From positions 1-26,356 of IMG/VR virus record IMGVR_UViG_3300032288_000464: a DNA stretch of 26,356 nucleotides; one strand, 5' to 3'. The notes beneath the pieces were generated by a model. The model had not been told where the DNA came from and ran no database searches. It saw nothing but the letters and a program-made list of their open reading frames with translations. The translations under genes and the position numbers were made by a program. Shown in pieces: positions 8,002 to 14,915 of the stretch. How positions within the stretch are numbered: position 1 is the stretch's first letter; every line of letters begins with the position of its first letter. The stretch comes from a virus.

Positions 8002-8916
8002 ATGGCTACGCCGATGCGTTCAACCGACTTTCGTTCAATCGTCGAACCGATCCTGAACGAAGAGTTTAATGGTATCTACGAACAACGTGCCGACGAATGG
8101 GCACAGGTCTTCAAAGAGTTTAAGGGTATTCCCCGCAACTACCATGAAGAGCCTGTCCTGTACGGTTTCGGTGCAGCTCCTGAGCTGCCCGATGGCATGC
8201 CCGTCACCTATCAATCGGGTGGCGTCCTCTTCATCCAGCGTTATGTGTACAAAGTGTATGGCCTTGCCTTCGCTTTGACCAAAGTGCTGGTGGAAGATGG
8301 CGATCACATCCGTATCGGTCAGACCTATGCGCGTCACCTCGCACAGTCGCTGATCGAAACCAAGGAAACCCTTGGTGCAAACATTCTGAACCGTTCGTTC
8401 ACTGCGGCTTACCCCGGCGGCGACGGTAAAGAACTGGTTGCCACGGATCACCCGATTGTCAGCGGCACATTCAGCAACAAGCTTTCGACCGCAGCGAACC
8501 TTTCGCAAACGTCGCTTGAGCAGTTGCTGATCCAAATCCGCAACGCAGTGGACAACAACGGCAAGCGTATTCGCTTAACACCGAAGAAGCTTGTGGTTGG
8601 CCCGTCCAACGTGTTCCAAGCGGAAGTGCTGCTGAAGAGCGTACTACGTGCAGGTACTGCTAACAACGATATTAACCCTGTAAAATCAATGGGTTTGCTC
8701 GATGGTGGTCAGGCCAACCTGTCGCGTATTACATCAACGACTGCATGGTGGGTCGAAACCGACGCCCCAGAAGGTCTGAAGCTCGCAATGCGTCGTGGTC
8801 TTGAAAAGAGCATGGAAGGCGATTTCGAAACCGACTCCATGCGCTACAAGGCTACAGAGCGTTACGCTTTTGGCTGGACGGATCCGCGCGGCGTGTACGG
8901 CACGCCGGGCATCTAA
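8002..8916 (+). CDS. Major capsid protein
   Basis: Shell-forming protein, 304 residues, probably HK97-fold of the Mu gpT-like group. Visible hallmarks are a helical N-terminus ending in WAQVFKEFKGIPRN, a middle helix (YARHLAQSLIETKETLGANILNR), the segment ATDHPIVSG and the typical LTPKKLVVGPSNVFQAEVLLKS strand-helix near residues 193-214. The C-terminal part contains SMRYKATERYAFGWTDPRG. A strong ribosome-binding site (GGGAGGG) precedes it and a GC-rich hairpin follows the stop. Codon use differs from the packaging genes: 13 of 18 Arg codons are CGT by my count, as expected for a very highly expressed gene. Family level is recognised by eye; a profile search would settle the fold. Confidence 0.9.
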   Translation: MATPMRSTDFRSIVEPILNEEFNGIYEQRADEWAQVFKEFKGIPRNYHEEPVLYGFGAAPELPDGMPVTYQSGGVLFIQRYVYKVYGLAFALTKVLVEDGDHIRIGQTYARHLAQSLIETKETLGANILNRSFTAAYPGGDGKELVATDHPIVSGTFSNKLSTAANLSQTSLEQLLIQIRNAVDNNGKRIRLTPKKLVVGPSNVFQAEVLLKSVLRAGTANNDINPVKSMGLLDGGQANLSRITSTTAWWVETDAPEGLKLAMRRGLEKSMEGDFETDSMRYKATERYAFGWTDPRGVYGTPGI

Positions 8917-8927
8917 TGCGAACCGGG

Positions 8928-8947
8928 CGGGGGGCTTCGGCTCCCCG
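8928..8947 (+). terminator. GC-rich hairpin with TTCG loop after capsid gene
   Basis: An 8-bp stem (one G-U pair) closes a TTCG tetraloop at 8936-8939, twelve bases after the capsid stop. Only a short TCTAATT follows, so termination would be partial. It could equally protect the 3' end of the capsid transcript. Such a hairpin behind the most expressed gene is common in phages. Confidence 0.65.
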
Positions 8948-8967
8948 TCTAATTAGGAGATCGACCG

Positions 8968-9669
8968 ATGGGTAACAATGTAGTCACCCGCTTTCAGTAT
9001 GGCGTGACAAACGTCGGTCAGGACACCCTGTTCGCAGACATGGTGCAACCCGACCCGACGCTTTTTCACCAATACTTCAACGACTTCGACACCTATGTCG
9101 CTGGCGATTGGACAGTCACAGAAACCGACGCTGGGGCCACACAAGCCCTGACGGCCGGCGACGGTGGCCTGCTTCTTATCACCAACACGGCTGCGGATAA
9201 CGATCTCGTTGCTCTGCAAAAGAACCCTGCGGCTTGGAGCTTTACGGCTGGCAAGAAGAGTTTCTTCAGCGCCCGCTTTAAAGTCTCCGATGCCACGCAA
9301 TCGGATCTCGTCATTGGCCTTCAGGTTGTTGACGCAACGCCCCTCGATGTGACGGACGGTGTGTACTTCCTTAAAGCTGACGGCGCAGCCACGGTTAACG
9401 TGATCTGCCGCAAGAACGCCACGACTGGCTCAACATCTGCTTCCGCCATCGCCACCTTAGCCGATGATACTTTCATTACGCTGGGCTGGTATTACGACGG
9501 TGACAGCAAGATTGCTTATGCAGTCAACGGTTCGGTGCTTGGCTCGCTGGACGCTTCGTCGTCCTACTTGCCCGACACCAACGTCACGGTGAGCTTTGCC
9601 CTTCAAAACGGCGAAGCGGTAGCTAAGACAATGACCGTGGACTACATTTACGTTGCCAAAGAGCGGTGA
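8968..9669 (+). CDS. Lectin-like beta-sandwich virion protein
   Basis: The 233-residue product has a short N-terminal region (about 1-40) followed by a jelly-roll-type domain. Alternating strands include GGLLLITNTAADNDLVALQ, SFFSARFKVSD, DLVIGLQVVD, DGVYFLKADG, FITLGWYYDGDSKIAYAVNG and MTVDYIYVAKE. This pattern resembles concanavalin/LamG-like domains found on phage surfaces. It lies just after the capsid gene, so a head fibre or decoration protein is the best guess. The ribosome-binding site is TTAGGAG. The ligand, if any, is unknown, and the fold is inferred from the strand pattern. Confidence 0.75.
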   Translation: MGNNVVTRFQYGVTNVGQDTLFADMVQPDPTLFHQYFNDFDTYVAGDWTVTETDAGATQALTAGDGGLLLITNTAADNDLVALQKNPAAWSFTAGKKSFFSARFKVSDATQSDLVIGLQVVDATPLDVTDGVYFLKADGAATVNVICRKNATTGSTSASAIATLADDTFITLGWYYDGDSKIAYAVNGSVLGSLDASSSYLPDTNVTVSFALQNGEAVAKTMTVDYIYVAKER

Positions 9670-9678
9670 TATAAGGAT

Positions 9679-9711
9679 GGGGTCGCTCTAACGGGCGGCC
9701 CCTGACTTTTT
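9679..9711 (+). terminator. Rho-independent terminator-like hairpin
   Basis: GGGGTCG (9679-9685) pairs with CGGCCCC (9696-9702) around a 10-base loop and is followed by TGAC and five T (9707-9711). It stands between the lectin-like protein and the next beta-rich gene and may lower transcription out of the capsid segment. Confidence 0.65.
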
Positions 9712-9726
9712 AGAGGATTTTGGCCG

Positions 9727-10386
9727 ATGCGCCCTATTCAGATAACCCTTTCGTTTGCAGCCGCAGACCCGAATAGCGTGGTTACGGCCGAGACGCCGGT
9801 AGATGGCGTGGATCTCACGATAGCAGGTGCGTTTGCCTCTGGCGGCGTTGCCACTTTCCCTGAGCCCACCACGGTGGACTTTACCAGTGCCGATGACATC
9901 AGCGACGTGACCTTTACGATTACGGGCACGAACAGCCAAGGCACAACGATTTTCGAGGATGTGACAGGCGTCAACAATGACACCGTGTCCACCATCCAGC
10001 TTTTTAAGACGGTGACTTCAATCGCCGTTGCCACGGTGACGACATACACGACCGAGACGGTCGAGGTCGGCAACCCTGACACGCCCAGCTTCGGCACAGG
10101 GCCTTGGTGGCCGTTGGACATCTACACGCCTAATCAGGTGACGACCATCTCGGCTAACGAGCTGGACGGCGCTGTGACGTACAGCGTGGAGTATACCAAC
10201 GAAGATCCATTCGACACGTCGATCACGCAGCTTGCAGTTGCGCACCCAGCCGCTGGCGGCGCGTTCACTAATGCTACAACCGATCAGACACACTTCACGA
10301 CCACGCTCATGCGTGCCGTGCGTGTGAACCTGACGGCTGGTTACGGCGATCTGCGCGTAACCGTTGTCCAACAATCTACAGCCTAA
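9727..10386 (+). CDS. Beta-rich structural protein, unknown
   Basis: The 219-residue product is almost entirely Thr, Val, Asp, Ala and Gly in an alternating strand pattern (VDLTIAG, DVTFTITGTNSQGTTIFEDV, TSIAVATVTTYTTETVEVG). This points to one or two immunoglobulin-like or beta-sandwich domains. The middle has GTGPWWPLDIYTPNQV and the end DLRVTVVQQSTA. There is no signal peptide and no enzyme motif. It follows a terminator-like hairpin and has a modest GAGGA ribosome-binding site. Position suggests a virion surface or neck protein; I do not recognise the family. Confidence 0.75.
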   Translation: MRPIQITLSFAAADPNSVVTAETPVDGVDLTIAGAFASGGVATFPEPTTVDFTSADDISDVTFTITGTNSQGTTIFEDVTGVNNDTVSTIQLFKTVTSIAVATVTTYTTETVEVGNPDTPSFGTGPWWPLDIYTPNQVTTISANELDGAVTYSVEYTNEDPFDTSITQLAVAHPAAGGAFTNATTDQTHFTTTLMRAVRVNLTAGYGDLRVTVVQQSTA

Positions 10387-10400
10387 TAGGGGTTTAACAT

Positions 10401-11339
10401 ATGCCTCGTGAATACGGATTAGACCCCTACGGCATCATTGCCAGCGGTAGCAGCATGTACGGCGGCACAACTGGCGGCTTTGGCGGCATGGGCTTCTCAC
10501 CCACGTTTAAAGGCGGTATGCCCGGCGTTAAGTTCCGCACGGCCTTTGCCGAAGGCGGCTACGCTGATGGCGGCATGGCGTCTTCCCTTCCGTTTATGGG
10601 CAGCACACCCCCGCCGCCTCAACGGGGCAACCCTTATGGCGGCATGGATAAGGATCAGCGCAAGTCTCTTAACGATATGCGCGCAGAGTACGGCTTGGGT
10701 GGCAAGAAGAACGCTCTCATGCCTCCTATGCCGGTGCAGCCGGGCTTTCCGTCCGCGCCGCAGGTGTTTAACGACTTGCCGTTTGTTGTGCCGGGCTGGG
10801 CAAACGATCCCAACGCCGTCAATTCTGGCGGTGCGCCGTCCTTAATAGATTACTTTACTGGCATGAGAGATTACCTTACTGGTTTGTCTTCTACACCGAC
10901 AAGCCCTGCGTCTCCGTCAGTGCCGCAAACGGGTATGGTATCTCCGTACCAAGCCCCGCGCGACGGATGGGTTGGCTATGGTAACGCCGTCAATTCTGGC
11001 GGTGCGCGGTCCTTAAACGAGTACTTTGTTGATCCGACAAGCCCTGCGTCTCCGTCAGTGCCGCAAATGCAAACAGACGGCACGCGGCCGTATGGCATGG
11101 GCGGCGCTTCGCCGTACACCATCAACCAGCCCGCAGGGCAAATGGGAGGGATGCCGCAATCTCCGATGCCGCAGTATCCTCAACCTACGCAACCGCAGCC
11201 GATGCAGCCTGCTATGACGCCGCAAGCGCAACGGCCGGGTCAGATGATGCGCGACCAGCGTCAGGATCAGCAGCAAATGCAGCAGCCGATGCAAGGCGGT
11301 CAGATGATGAACAGGCCGTTTGCTGTTCGCGGCCGATAA
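10401..11339 (+). CDS. Low-complexity Gly/Pro/Gln/Met protein with GG motifs
   Basis: The 312-residue product is mostly disordered. An N-terminal Gly-rich stretch leads to FAEGGYADGGMASS (from residue 49). A Pro/Ser region carries an internal duplication, and a Gln/Pro/Met-rich tail ends in MNRPFAVRGR. It is the first of four consecutive genes that carry an A-x-G-G motif. Proteins with such motifs occur in environmental phage genomes beside structural genes, without known function. A flexible virion or assembly factor is an inference. The ribosome-binding site is AGGGG. Confidence 0.75.
   Translation: MPREYGLDPYGIIASGSSMYGGTTGGFGGMGFSPTFKGGMPGVKFRTAFAEGGYADGGMASSLPFMGSTPPPPQRGNPYGGMDKDQRKSLNDMRAEYGLGGKKNALMPPMPVQPGFPSAPQVFNDLPFVVPGWANDPNAVNSGGAPSLIDYFTGMRDYLTGLSSTPTSPASPSVPQTGMVSPYQAPRDGWVGYGNAVNSGGARSLNEYFVDPTSPASPSVPQMQTDGTRPYGMGGASPYTINQPAGQMGGMPQSPMPQYPQPTQPQPMQPAMTPQAQRPGQMMRDQRQDQQQMQQPMQGGQMMNRPFAVRGR
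10812..11067 (+). repeat. Interspersed direct repeats A-B...A-B inside a coding gene
   Basis: Block A is 34 bases at 10812-10845 and again at 10983-11016 with one mismatch. Block B is 34 identical bases at 10896-10929 and 11034-11067. The order A-B-A-B shows one duplication followed by divergence or loss between blocks. Both repeat distances (171 and 138 bases) are multiples of three, so the frame is kept. The repeats encode NAVNSGGA-SL and TSPASPSVPQ. Confidence 0.9.
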
Positions 11340-11348
11340 GGGGCGAAG

Positions 11349-11894
11349 ATGTTTGATCTGGCTTTTGATCGTAACGCTGAAAAAGCCAAGCGTGACATAG
11401 ACGCAGCAGTGCGTATGTTCATGCCGCAGGCAGCGCCTCCTCCGCCCATGCCGCCGCAGGGCGGTATGCCTCCAATGGGCCAACCGCCTATGGGCATGCC
11501 TCCAATGCCGCCACAAGGGCCGCAGATGCCGCCTCAAGGCATGATGCCGCCTATGGGCCCACCTCAGATGCCTGCGCCTCCTATGGGCGGTTTACAGGCC
11601 GCTCAGGGGCCAATGCCCGCACCGCGTGCATTTGCTAAGGGCGGTGGTGTGTGGACGCGCAAGGAGGGGCAGAACCCCGAAGGCGGCCTGAATGCAAAGG
11701 GCCGTGCAAGCTTGCGCGCACAAGGCCACGACATCAAGCCGCCGGTAAGCGCCAAGCAGGCTAAGAAGTCTCCCAAGTCGGCAGCACGTCGCAAAAGCTT
11801 CTGCGCACGCACGAGCGGTATGCCGGGGCCGATGAAGGACGAAAAAGGTCGCCCGACACGCAAAGCGTTGTCACTTCGTAAGTGGGACTGCTGA
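11349..11894 (+). CDS. Pro/Met-rich protein with conserved basic C-terminal domain
   Basis: The 181-residue product has a helical start (MFDLAFDRNAEKAKRDIDAA), then a Pro/Met/Gln low-complexity region (about 25-90) made of repeats like GGMPPMGQPPMG. RAFAKGGGVW follows, then a compact basic domain: GGLNAKGRASLRAQG, KQAKKSPKSAARRKSFCARTSGMPG, KDEKGRPTRKALSLRKWDC at the very end. I recall this last domain as a phage family of unknown function (DUF6321, not checked). The basic domain could bind nucleic acid. The stop overlaps the next start (TGATG). Confidence 0.8.
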   Translation: MFDLAFDRNAEKAKRDIDAAVRMFMPQAAPPPPMPPQGGMPPMGQPPMGMPPMPPQGPQMPPQGMMPPMGPPQMPAPPMGGLQAAQGPMPAPRAFAKGGGVWTRKEGQNPEGGLNAKGRASLRAQGHDIKPPVSAKQAKKSPKSAARRKSFCARTSGMPGPMKDEKGRPTRKALSLRKWDC

Positions 11895-12421
11895 TGGACG
11901 ATGCGGCGTATCAAGCGTGGCTTAAAAGCAACAGCCTTACAGAGACGCCCGATTACGATTATCGCGGCGCTTTTGAGGCTGGGCTTAAACCTGATCCTGA
12001 GACGCACCATTTAGACGACACGTTCAAAAAGCCTAATCACATCACCTACTCCGGCGACAGCCGCTATGCGCGAGAAAAGGGCGCGCCGGCTGCCGGTAAG
12101 TGGGTTGCAGGTGAAGACGGCAAATGGACGTTTTACGCCGCGCCGACCAACGTGGCGAATGCGGGCGGTGTCGACGCCTTGCGCGATTATTTCAAGCGCA
12201 ACGAAAAAGACGCAATCCTCGTGCTGCCTGAAGCCAAGGCTGAGGGAGGCTTTGCGGTGAAGCCAATTTGGGATAAAAAACGTCCCAAGGATCTCGGTAA
12301 ACCCAAAGGGCTTTCCGATAAGAAAAAAGCCTTTGCAGTGCGCCGCGCGAAAGCTGCTGGGCGTCCCTATCCAAACCTCGTGGACAACATCGCCGCAGCG
12401 CGAAAGAAAAAGGGTAAATAA
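11894..12421 (+). CDS. Phage protein with GG motif and basic C-terminus, unknown
   Basis: I chose the ATG whose first base is the last base of the upstream stop (TGATG), giving 175 residues; an in-frame GTG lies 12 bases earlier. The N-terminal half has YDYRGAFEAGLKPDPETHHLDDTFKKPNH, a segment I have seen in many environmental phage proteins. Then come KWVAGEDGKWTFYAAP and a helical piece VDALRDYFKRNEKD. AKAEGGFAVK links this protein to its three neighbours by the shared motif. The C-terminus is strongly basic (KKKAFAVRRAKAAGRPYPN, ending ARKKKGK). Function unknown; a DNA-contacting or virion-interior role is only suggested by the charge. Confidence 0.8.
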   Translation: MDDAAYQAWLKSNSLTETPDYDYRGAFEAGLKPDPETHHLDDTFKKPNHITYSGDSRYAREKGAPAAGKWVAGEDGKWTFYAAPTNVANAGGVDALRDYFKRNEKDAILVLPEAKAEGGFAVKPIWDKKRPKDLGKPKGLSDKKKAFAVRRAKAAGRPYPNLVDNIAAARKKKGK

Positions 12422-13267
12422 ATGGACGGCTTCAAGAACAGCACCAAAACCCAGTACGCTATGGGCGGCGCGTGCAAGGGCTACGCTAAAGGCGGCGGCG
12501 TTAAAGGCGCAGCCAAGATCAGCAAGGTCATGGGCGAGTTTAAGTCTGGCGAGCTGCACAGCGGCTCCAAGTCAGGGCCTGTTGTAACAAACCCCAAGCA
12601 GGCGACTGCTATCGCCATGAGCGAAGCCCGCAAGGCTGGCGCTAAGATCCCGATGAAAAAAGAAGCAGGCGGCTCTGTTGCTGTCACCGCCGCTAACCCA
12701 ACGGCCACGACCGCCGCTGCGCCGGTGTCTCGCGAGCAGCAGCGTTACAACAAAATGGACAGCAAGTTCGACGCTCGCGTCGCTAAAATGCAGTCGAAAG
12801 TTGCCGACATGCCTACCGATCGACAGGCAGCGGCGCGCACTCGCCTCGGCCAAATGCAGTCACGCTTCGATGCGCGCTTGGCTAACGCCGCAACGCGCCT
12901 TCCTGCGCCGGCCGCCGCTAAAAAGGGCGGCATGATGAAGAAGGCAGATGGCGGCTCGGTTGAAGGCCCCGACGTGCTGATCGCTCGGATGACCAAGGAT
13001 GAACTGGCCGCAGGCCCAGAGGGCATTAAGACCGCCAAAGAGCGCATGGAGCGTGAAAAGATTGGCAAGGCAAGCGATCGCGAGATACGCATCAAGGAGC
13101 GGGTCAAAAAGTCCGTGCCTGTGCCGCGTGACAAGCCGCTTGTGCCGAACAAATACGAGGAAAGCTTGCTCAAGCGCCGCAGCGTTGAGGCTGGCGATCT
13201 TGATCCGCGCTTGATGCGTGAGCCTTACAAGCGCGGTGGTATGGCTGCTAAAAAAGGCAAATGCTGA
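12422..13267 (+). CDS. Basic GG-motif protein with DUF6496-like segment
   Basis: Starts immediately after the previous stop (TAAATG) with AAGGG upstream. The 281-residue product opens with GG motifs (YAMGGACKGYAKGGGVKG). Next comes KVMGEFKSGELHSGSKSGP and TNPKQATAIAMSEARKAG (about 36-78), a segment I recall as DUF6496 in phage proteins. A coiled-coil region follows (SREQQRYNKMDSKFDARVAKMQSKV) with two similar helical repeats containing MQSKFDAR-type and MQSRFDAR, then KKGGMMKKADGGSV and a charged tail ending YKRGGMAAKKGKC. It is last before a strong terminator. The function is unknown, and the high Lys/Arg content could suit DNA or scaffold contact. Confidence 0.8.
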   Translation: MDGFKNSTKTQYAMGGACKGYAKGGGVKGAAKISKVMGEFKSGELHSGSKSGPVVTNPKQATAIAMSEARKAGAKIPMKKEAGGSVAVTAANPTATTAAAPVSREQQRYNKMDSKFDARVAKMQSKVADMPTDRQAAARTRLGQMQSRFDARLANAATRLPAPAAAKKGGMMKKADGGSVEGPDVLIARMTKDELAAGPEGIKTAKERMEREKIGKASDREIRIKERVKKSVPVPRDKPLVPNKYEESLLKRRSVEAGDLDPRLMREPYKRGGMAAKKGKC

Positions 13268-13271
13268 CACA

Positions 13272-13307
13272 GGCTCGGCCCTCTGATTTACAGGGGGCCA
13301 GCCTTTT
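13272..13307 (+). terminator. Strong bipartite rho-independent terminator
   Basis: A 9-bp inner stem (13277-13285 with 13291-13299, one G-U pair) closes a 5-base loop. A further 4-bp stem GGCT/AGCC extends it, separated by one bulged C (13276). TTTT follows at 13304-13307. It lies right after the GG-motif gene block and before the adaptor gene, so it marks a transcription boundary. The gap to 13379 holds an AT-rich TATATGTATTT that might be part of a promoter, but no good -35 is visible. Confidence 0.85.
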
Positions 13308-13379
13308 GCTATATGTATTTAGCCAGAAATGCTTGCCCTCAGTGGCGAGCTGCTGTGCTTAAAAAGCGAGCAGGATTTT

Positions 13380-14366
13380 ATGGCATACTCTGGCACTATA
13401 TCTCAAACAGTCTTTAATACGCGGCGCGTCATTGAAAACGCTGTGCGCCGCTGTAAGCTGACTGCGCAGCAGATCACGGCCGAATACGTCGATATAGCCA
13501 ACGACCAACTTTACCTCCTGCTCTCCGATCTAGCCAATCAGGGCGTGCCCCTGTGGTGCATCGAGAAGCAGATATTGCCTCTTTACGCTGGCGTTGCCGA
13601 AGTTGCTTTAGAAACGTCCACCGTGGACATTTTAAACAGCAATTTGCGCTATTTGCAGACCGTGTCAGGCACGAACTACGACACGTCCACCGAACGCGAA
13701 ATAGATTTCACCAGTGATACTTTCGTCACCACGCTTGGCATCCTTTGGTCTGCGGCCGCCGTGCCGATCGCCATTGAGGTGTCAGACGACGGCCTGACGT
13801 GGGTCACTGAGCAAACCGAGACGCCCACGGCCTCTGCGGGGCAGTGGACGTGGTACGACATCAATACGCAAGTTCAGGCGCGCTGGTGGCGCGTGCGAGC
13901 CACGTCTGGAACGCTGGGCTTCAGCCGCATCTATACGGGTAACACGCCAACGGAAATCCCGCTGGCGCGCATGAATCGCGACGACTATACAAACCTGCCG
14001 AACAAAAGCTTCCAGTCGCAACGGCCTCTGCAATTTTGGTTTGATCGCCAAATACCGCAGCCGATCATGCACCTTTGGCCTGTGCCCAATTTGGCCGCCG
14101 AAGTTTATCAGATCGTTATCTGGCGTCACCGTTACATCATGGATGTGGGTTCCATGACGCAAGAGCTTGAAGTGCCGCAACGCTGGTACGAGGCGATCGT
14201 GGCGGGCTTGGCTGCAAAGCTGGCTATGGAGATCGTTGAGGTCGATCCTCAGATGATCGGCATGCTCGACGGTAAAGCAGCTATGGCCTTGGCAGTTGCG
14301 CAGGCAGAAGAGCGCGACAACAGCCCGATGATGATCCAGCCCAACATCTCACCGTATACGAGGTGA
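13380..14366 (+). CDS. Head-tail adaptor-like protein with inserted beta domain
   Basis: The 328-residue product has the outline of a podovirus adaptor. N-terminal helices (TRRVIENAVRRCKLTAQQ, EYVDIANDQLYLLLSDLANQG) are followed by a strand pair with HLWPVPNLAAEVYQIVIWRHRY (231-252). The helical end EVPQRWYEAIVAGLAAKLAMEI is typical of T7 gp11/P22 gp4-type adaptors. Residues about 118-185 look like a separate beta domain: IAIEVSDDGLTWVTE, QWTWYDINTQVQARWWRVRA, resembling discoidin/F5-8-type folds. I chose ATG 13380 (AGGA five bases upstream); an ATG at 13329 would add 17 residues without a good site. The adaptor role is inferred from the pattern; the insert is unusual. Confidence 0.65.
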   Translation: MAYSGTISQTVFNTRRVIENAVRRCKLTAQQITAEYVDIANDQLYLLLSDLANQGVPLWCIEKQILPLYAGVAEVALETSTVDILNSNLRYLQTVSGTNYDTSTEREIDFTSDTFVTTLGILWSAAAVPIAIEVSDDGLTWVTEQTETPTASAGQWTWYDINTQVQARWWRVRATSGTLGFSRIYTGNTPTEIPLARMNRDDYTNLPNKSFQSQRPLQFWFDRQIPQPIMHLWPVPNLAAEVYQIVIWRHRYIMDVGSMTQELEVPQRWYEAIVAGLAAKLAMEIVEVDPQMIGMLDGKAAMALAVAQAEERDNSPMMIQPNISPYTR

Positions 14367-14370
14367 TGGC

Positions 14371-14601
14371 ATGGCAGTCGAAGGTTACCTCGACACGCGC
14401 GGCAAACAATATCTGGCAATCGCTATCTGCGATCGCTGCAAGCGCAAGTTCCCGTTGGAGGAATTGAAATCGGATCCCAACTCGCCGGGCCTGAAAGTGT
14501 GTCCGCAAGATTTGGATGTGCTGGATCCGTGGCGCGAGCCGCCGCCTGCGCCTGAGCAAATCGCTTTGATGTATCCGCGACCTGACGAGGCTCTGAGCTG
14601 A
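14371..14601 (+). CDS. Zinc-ribbon-like microprotein, copy 1
   Basis: The 76-residue product contains ICDRCKRKFPLEELKSDPNS with CxxC at residues 20 and 23 and a third Cys at 44 (VCPQDLD). In related phage proteins I recall, the second knuckle is also CxxC; here the fourth position is Asp. A three-Cys, one-Asp metal site, or a decayed zinc ribbon, is possible. The C-terminal part is Pro-rich. A GAGGTGA ribosome-binding site overlaps the end of the adaptor gene. Its stop overlaps the start of a paralogue (TGATG). Small proteins like this sit between neck and fibre genes in environmental phages; function unknown. Confidence 0.8.
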   Translation: MAVEGYLDTRGKQYLAIAICDRCKRKFPLEELKSDPNSPGLKVCPQDLDVLDPWREPPPAPEQIALMYPRPDEALS

Positions 14602-14915
14602 TGCCCCGTTGGTTGAACACAAAAGGTCGCCGCACGCTCGGCATCGGTATTTGCTCGCGTTGCAGCATCAAATATCCGCTTGAGATGCTGTCGCCCGACC
14701 CAAATTACCCCGGCTTGCGCGTTTGCGACAAGGATAAGGATCAATACGACCCTTATCGCCTGCCTGCGCGCCAGCCTGACCGCATTACGCTGCCCTTTAC
14801 TCGCCCTGATACGCCTATCCCGACCAATCCATCGGGCGTGATCACGCAAGATGGCGATTACTTCTTAATTACGGAAGATGGCGACAGCTTCCTGACCGTG
14901 AGGGATGACGAGTGA
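14601..14915 (+). CDS. Zinc-ribbon-like microprotein, copy 2
   Basis: Paralogue of the preceding gene: about half of the residues match over a 58-residue stretch (ICSRCSIKYPLEML, DPNYPGLRVC). It has Cys at 18, 21 and 42 and again Asp where a fourth Cys is expected (CDKDKD). The 104-residue product adds a C-terminal tail with two similar strands, DGDYFLITE and DGDSFLTV, a beta-hairpin repeat common in phage tail-associated proteins. Start and stop overlap both neighbours (TGATG and GTGA), so the three genes are tightly coupled. Function unknown. Confidence 0.8.
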   Translation: MPRWLNTKGRRTLGIGICSRCSIKYPLEMLSPDPNYPGLRVCDKDKDQYDPYRLPARQPDRITLPFTRPDTPIPTNPSGVITQDGDYFLITEDGDSFLTVRDDE

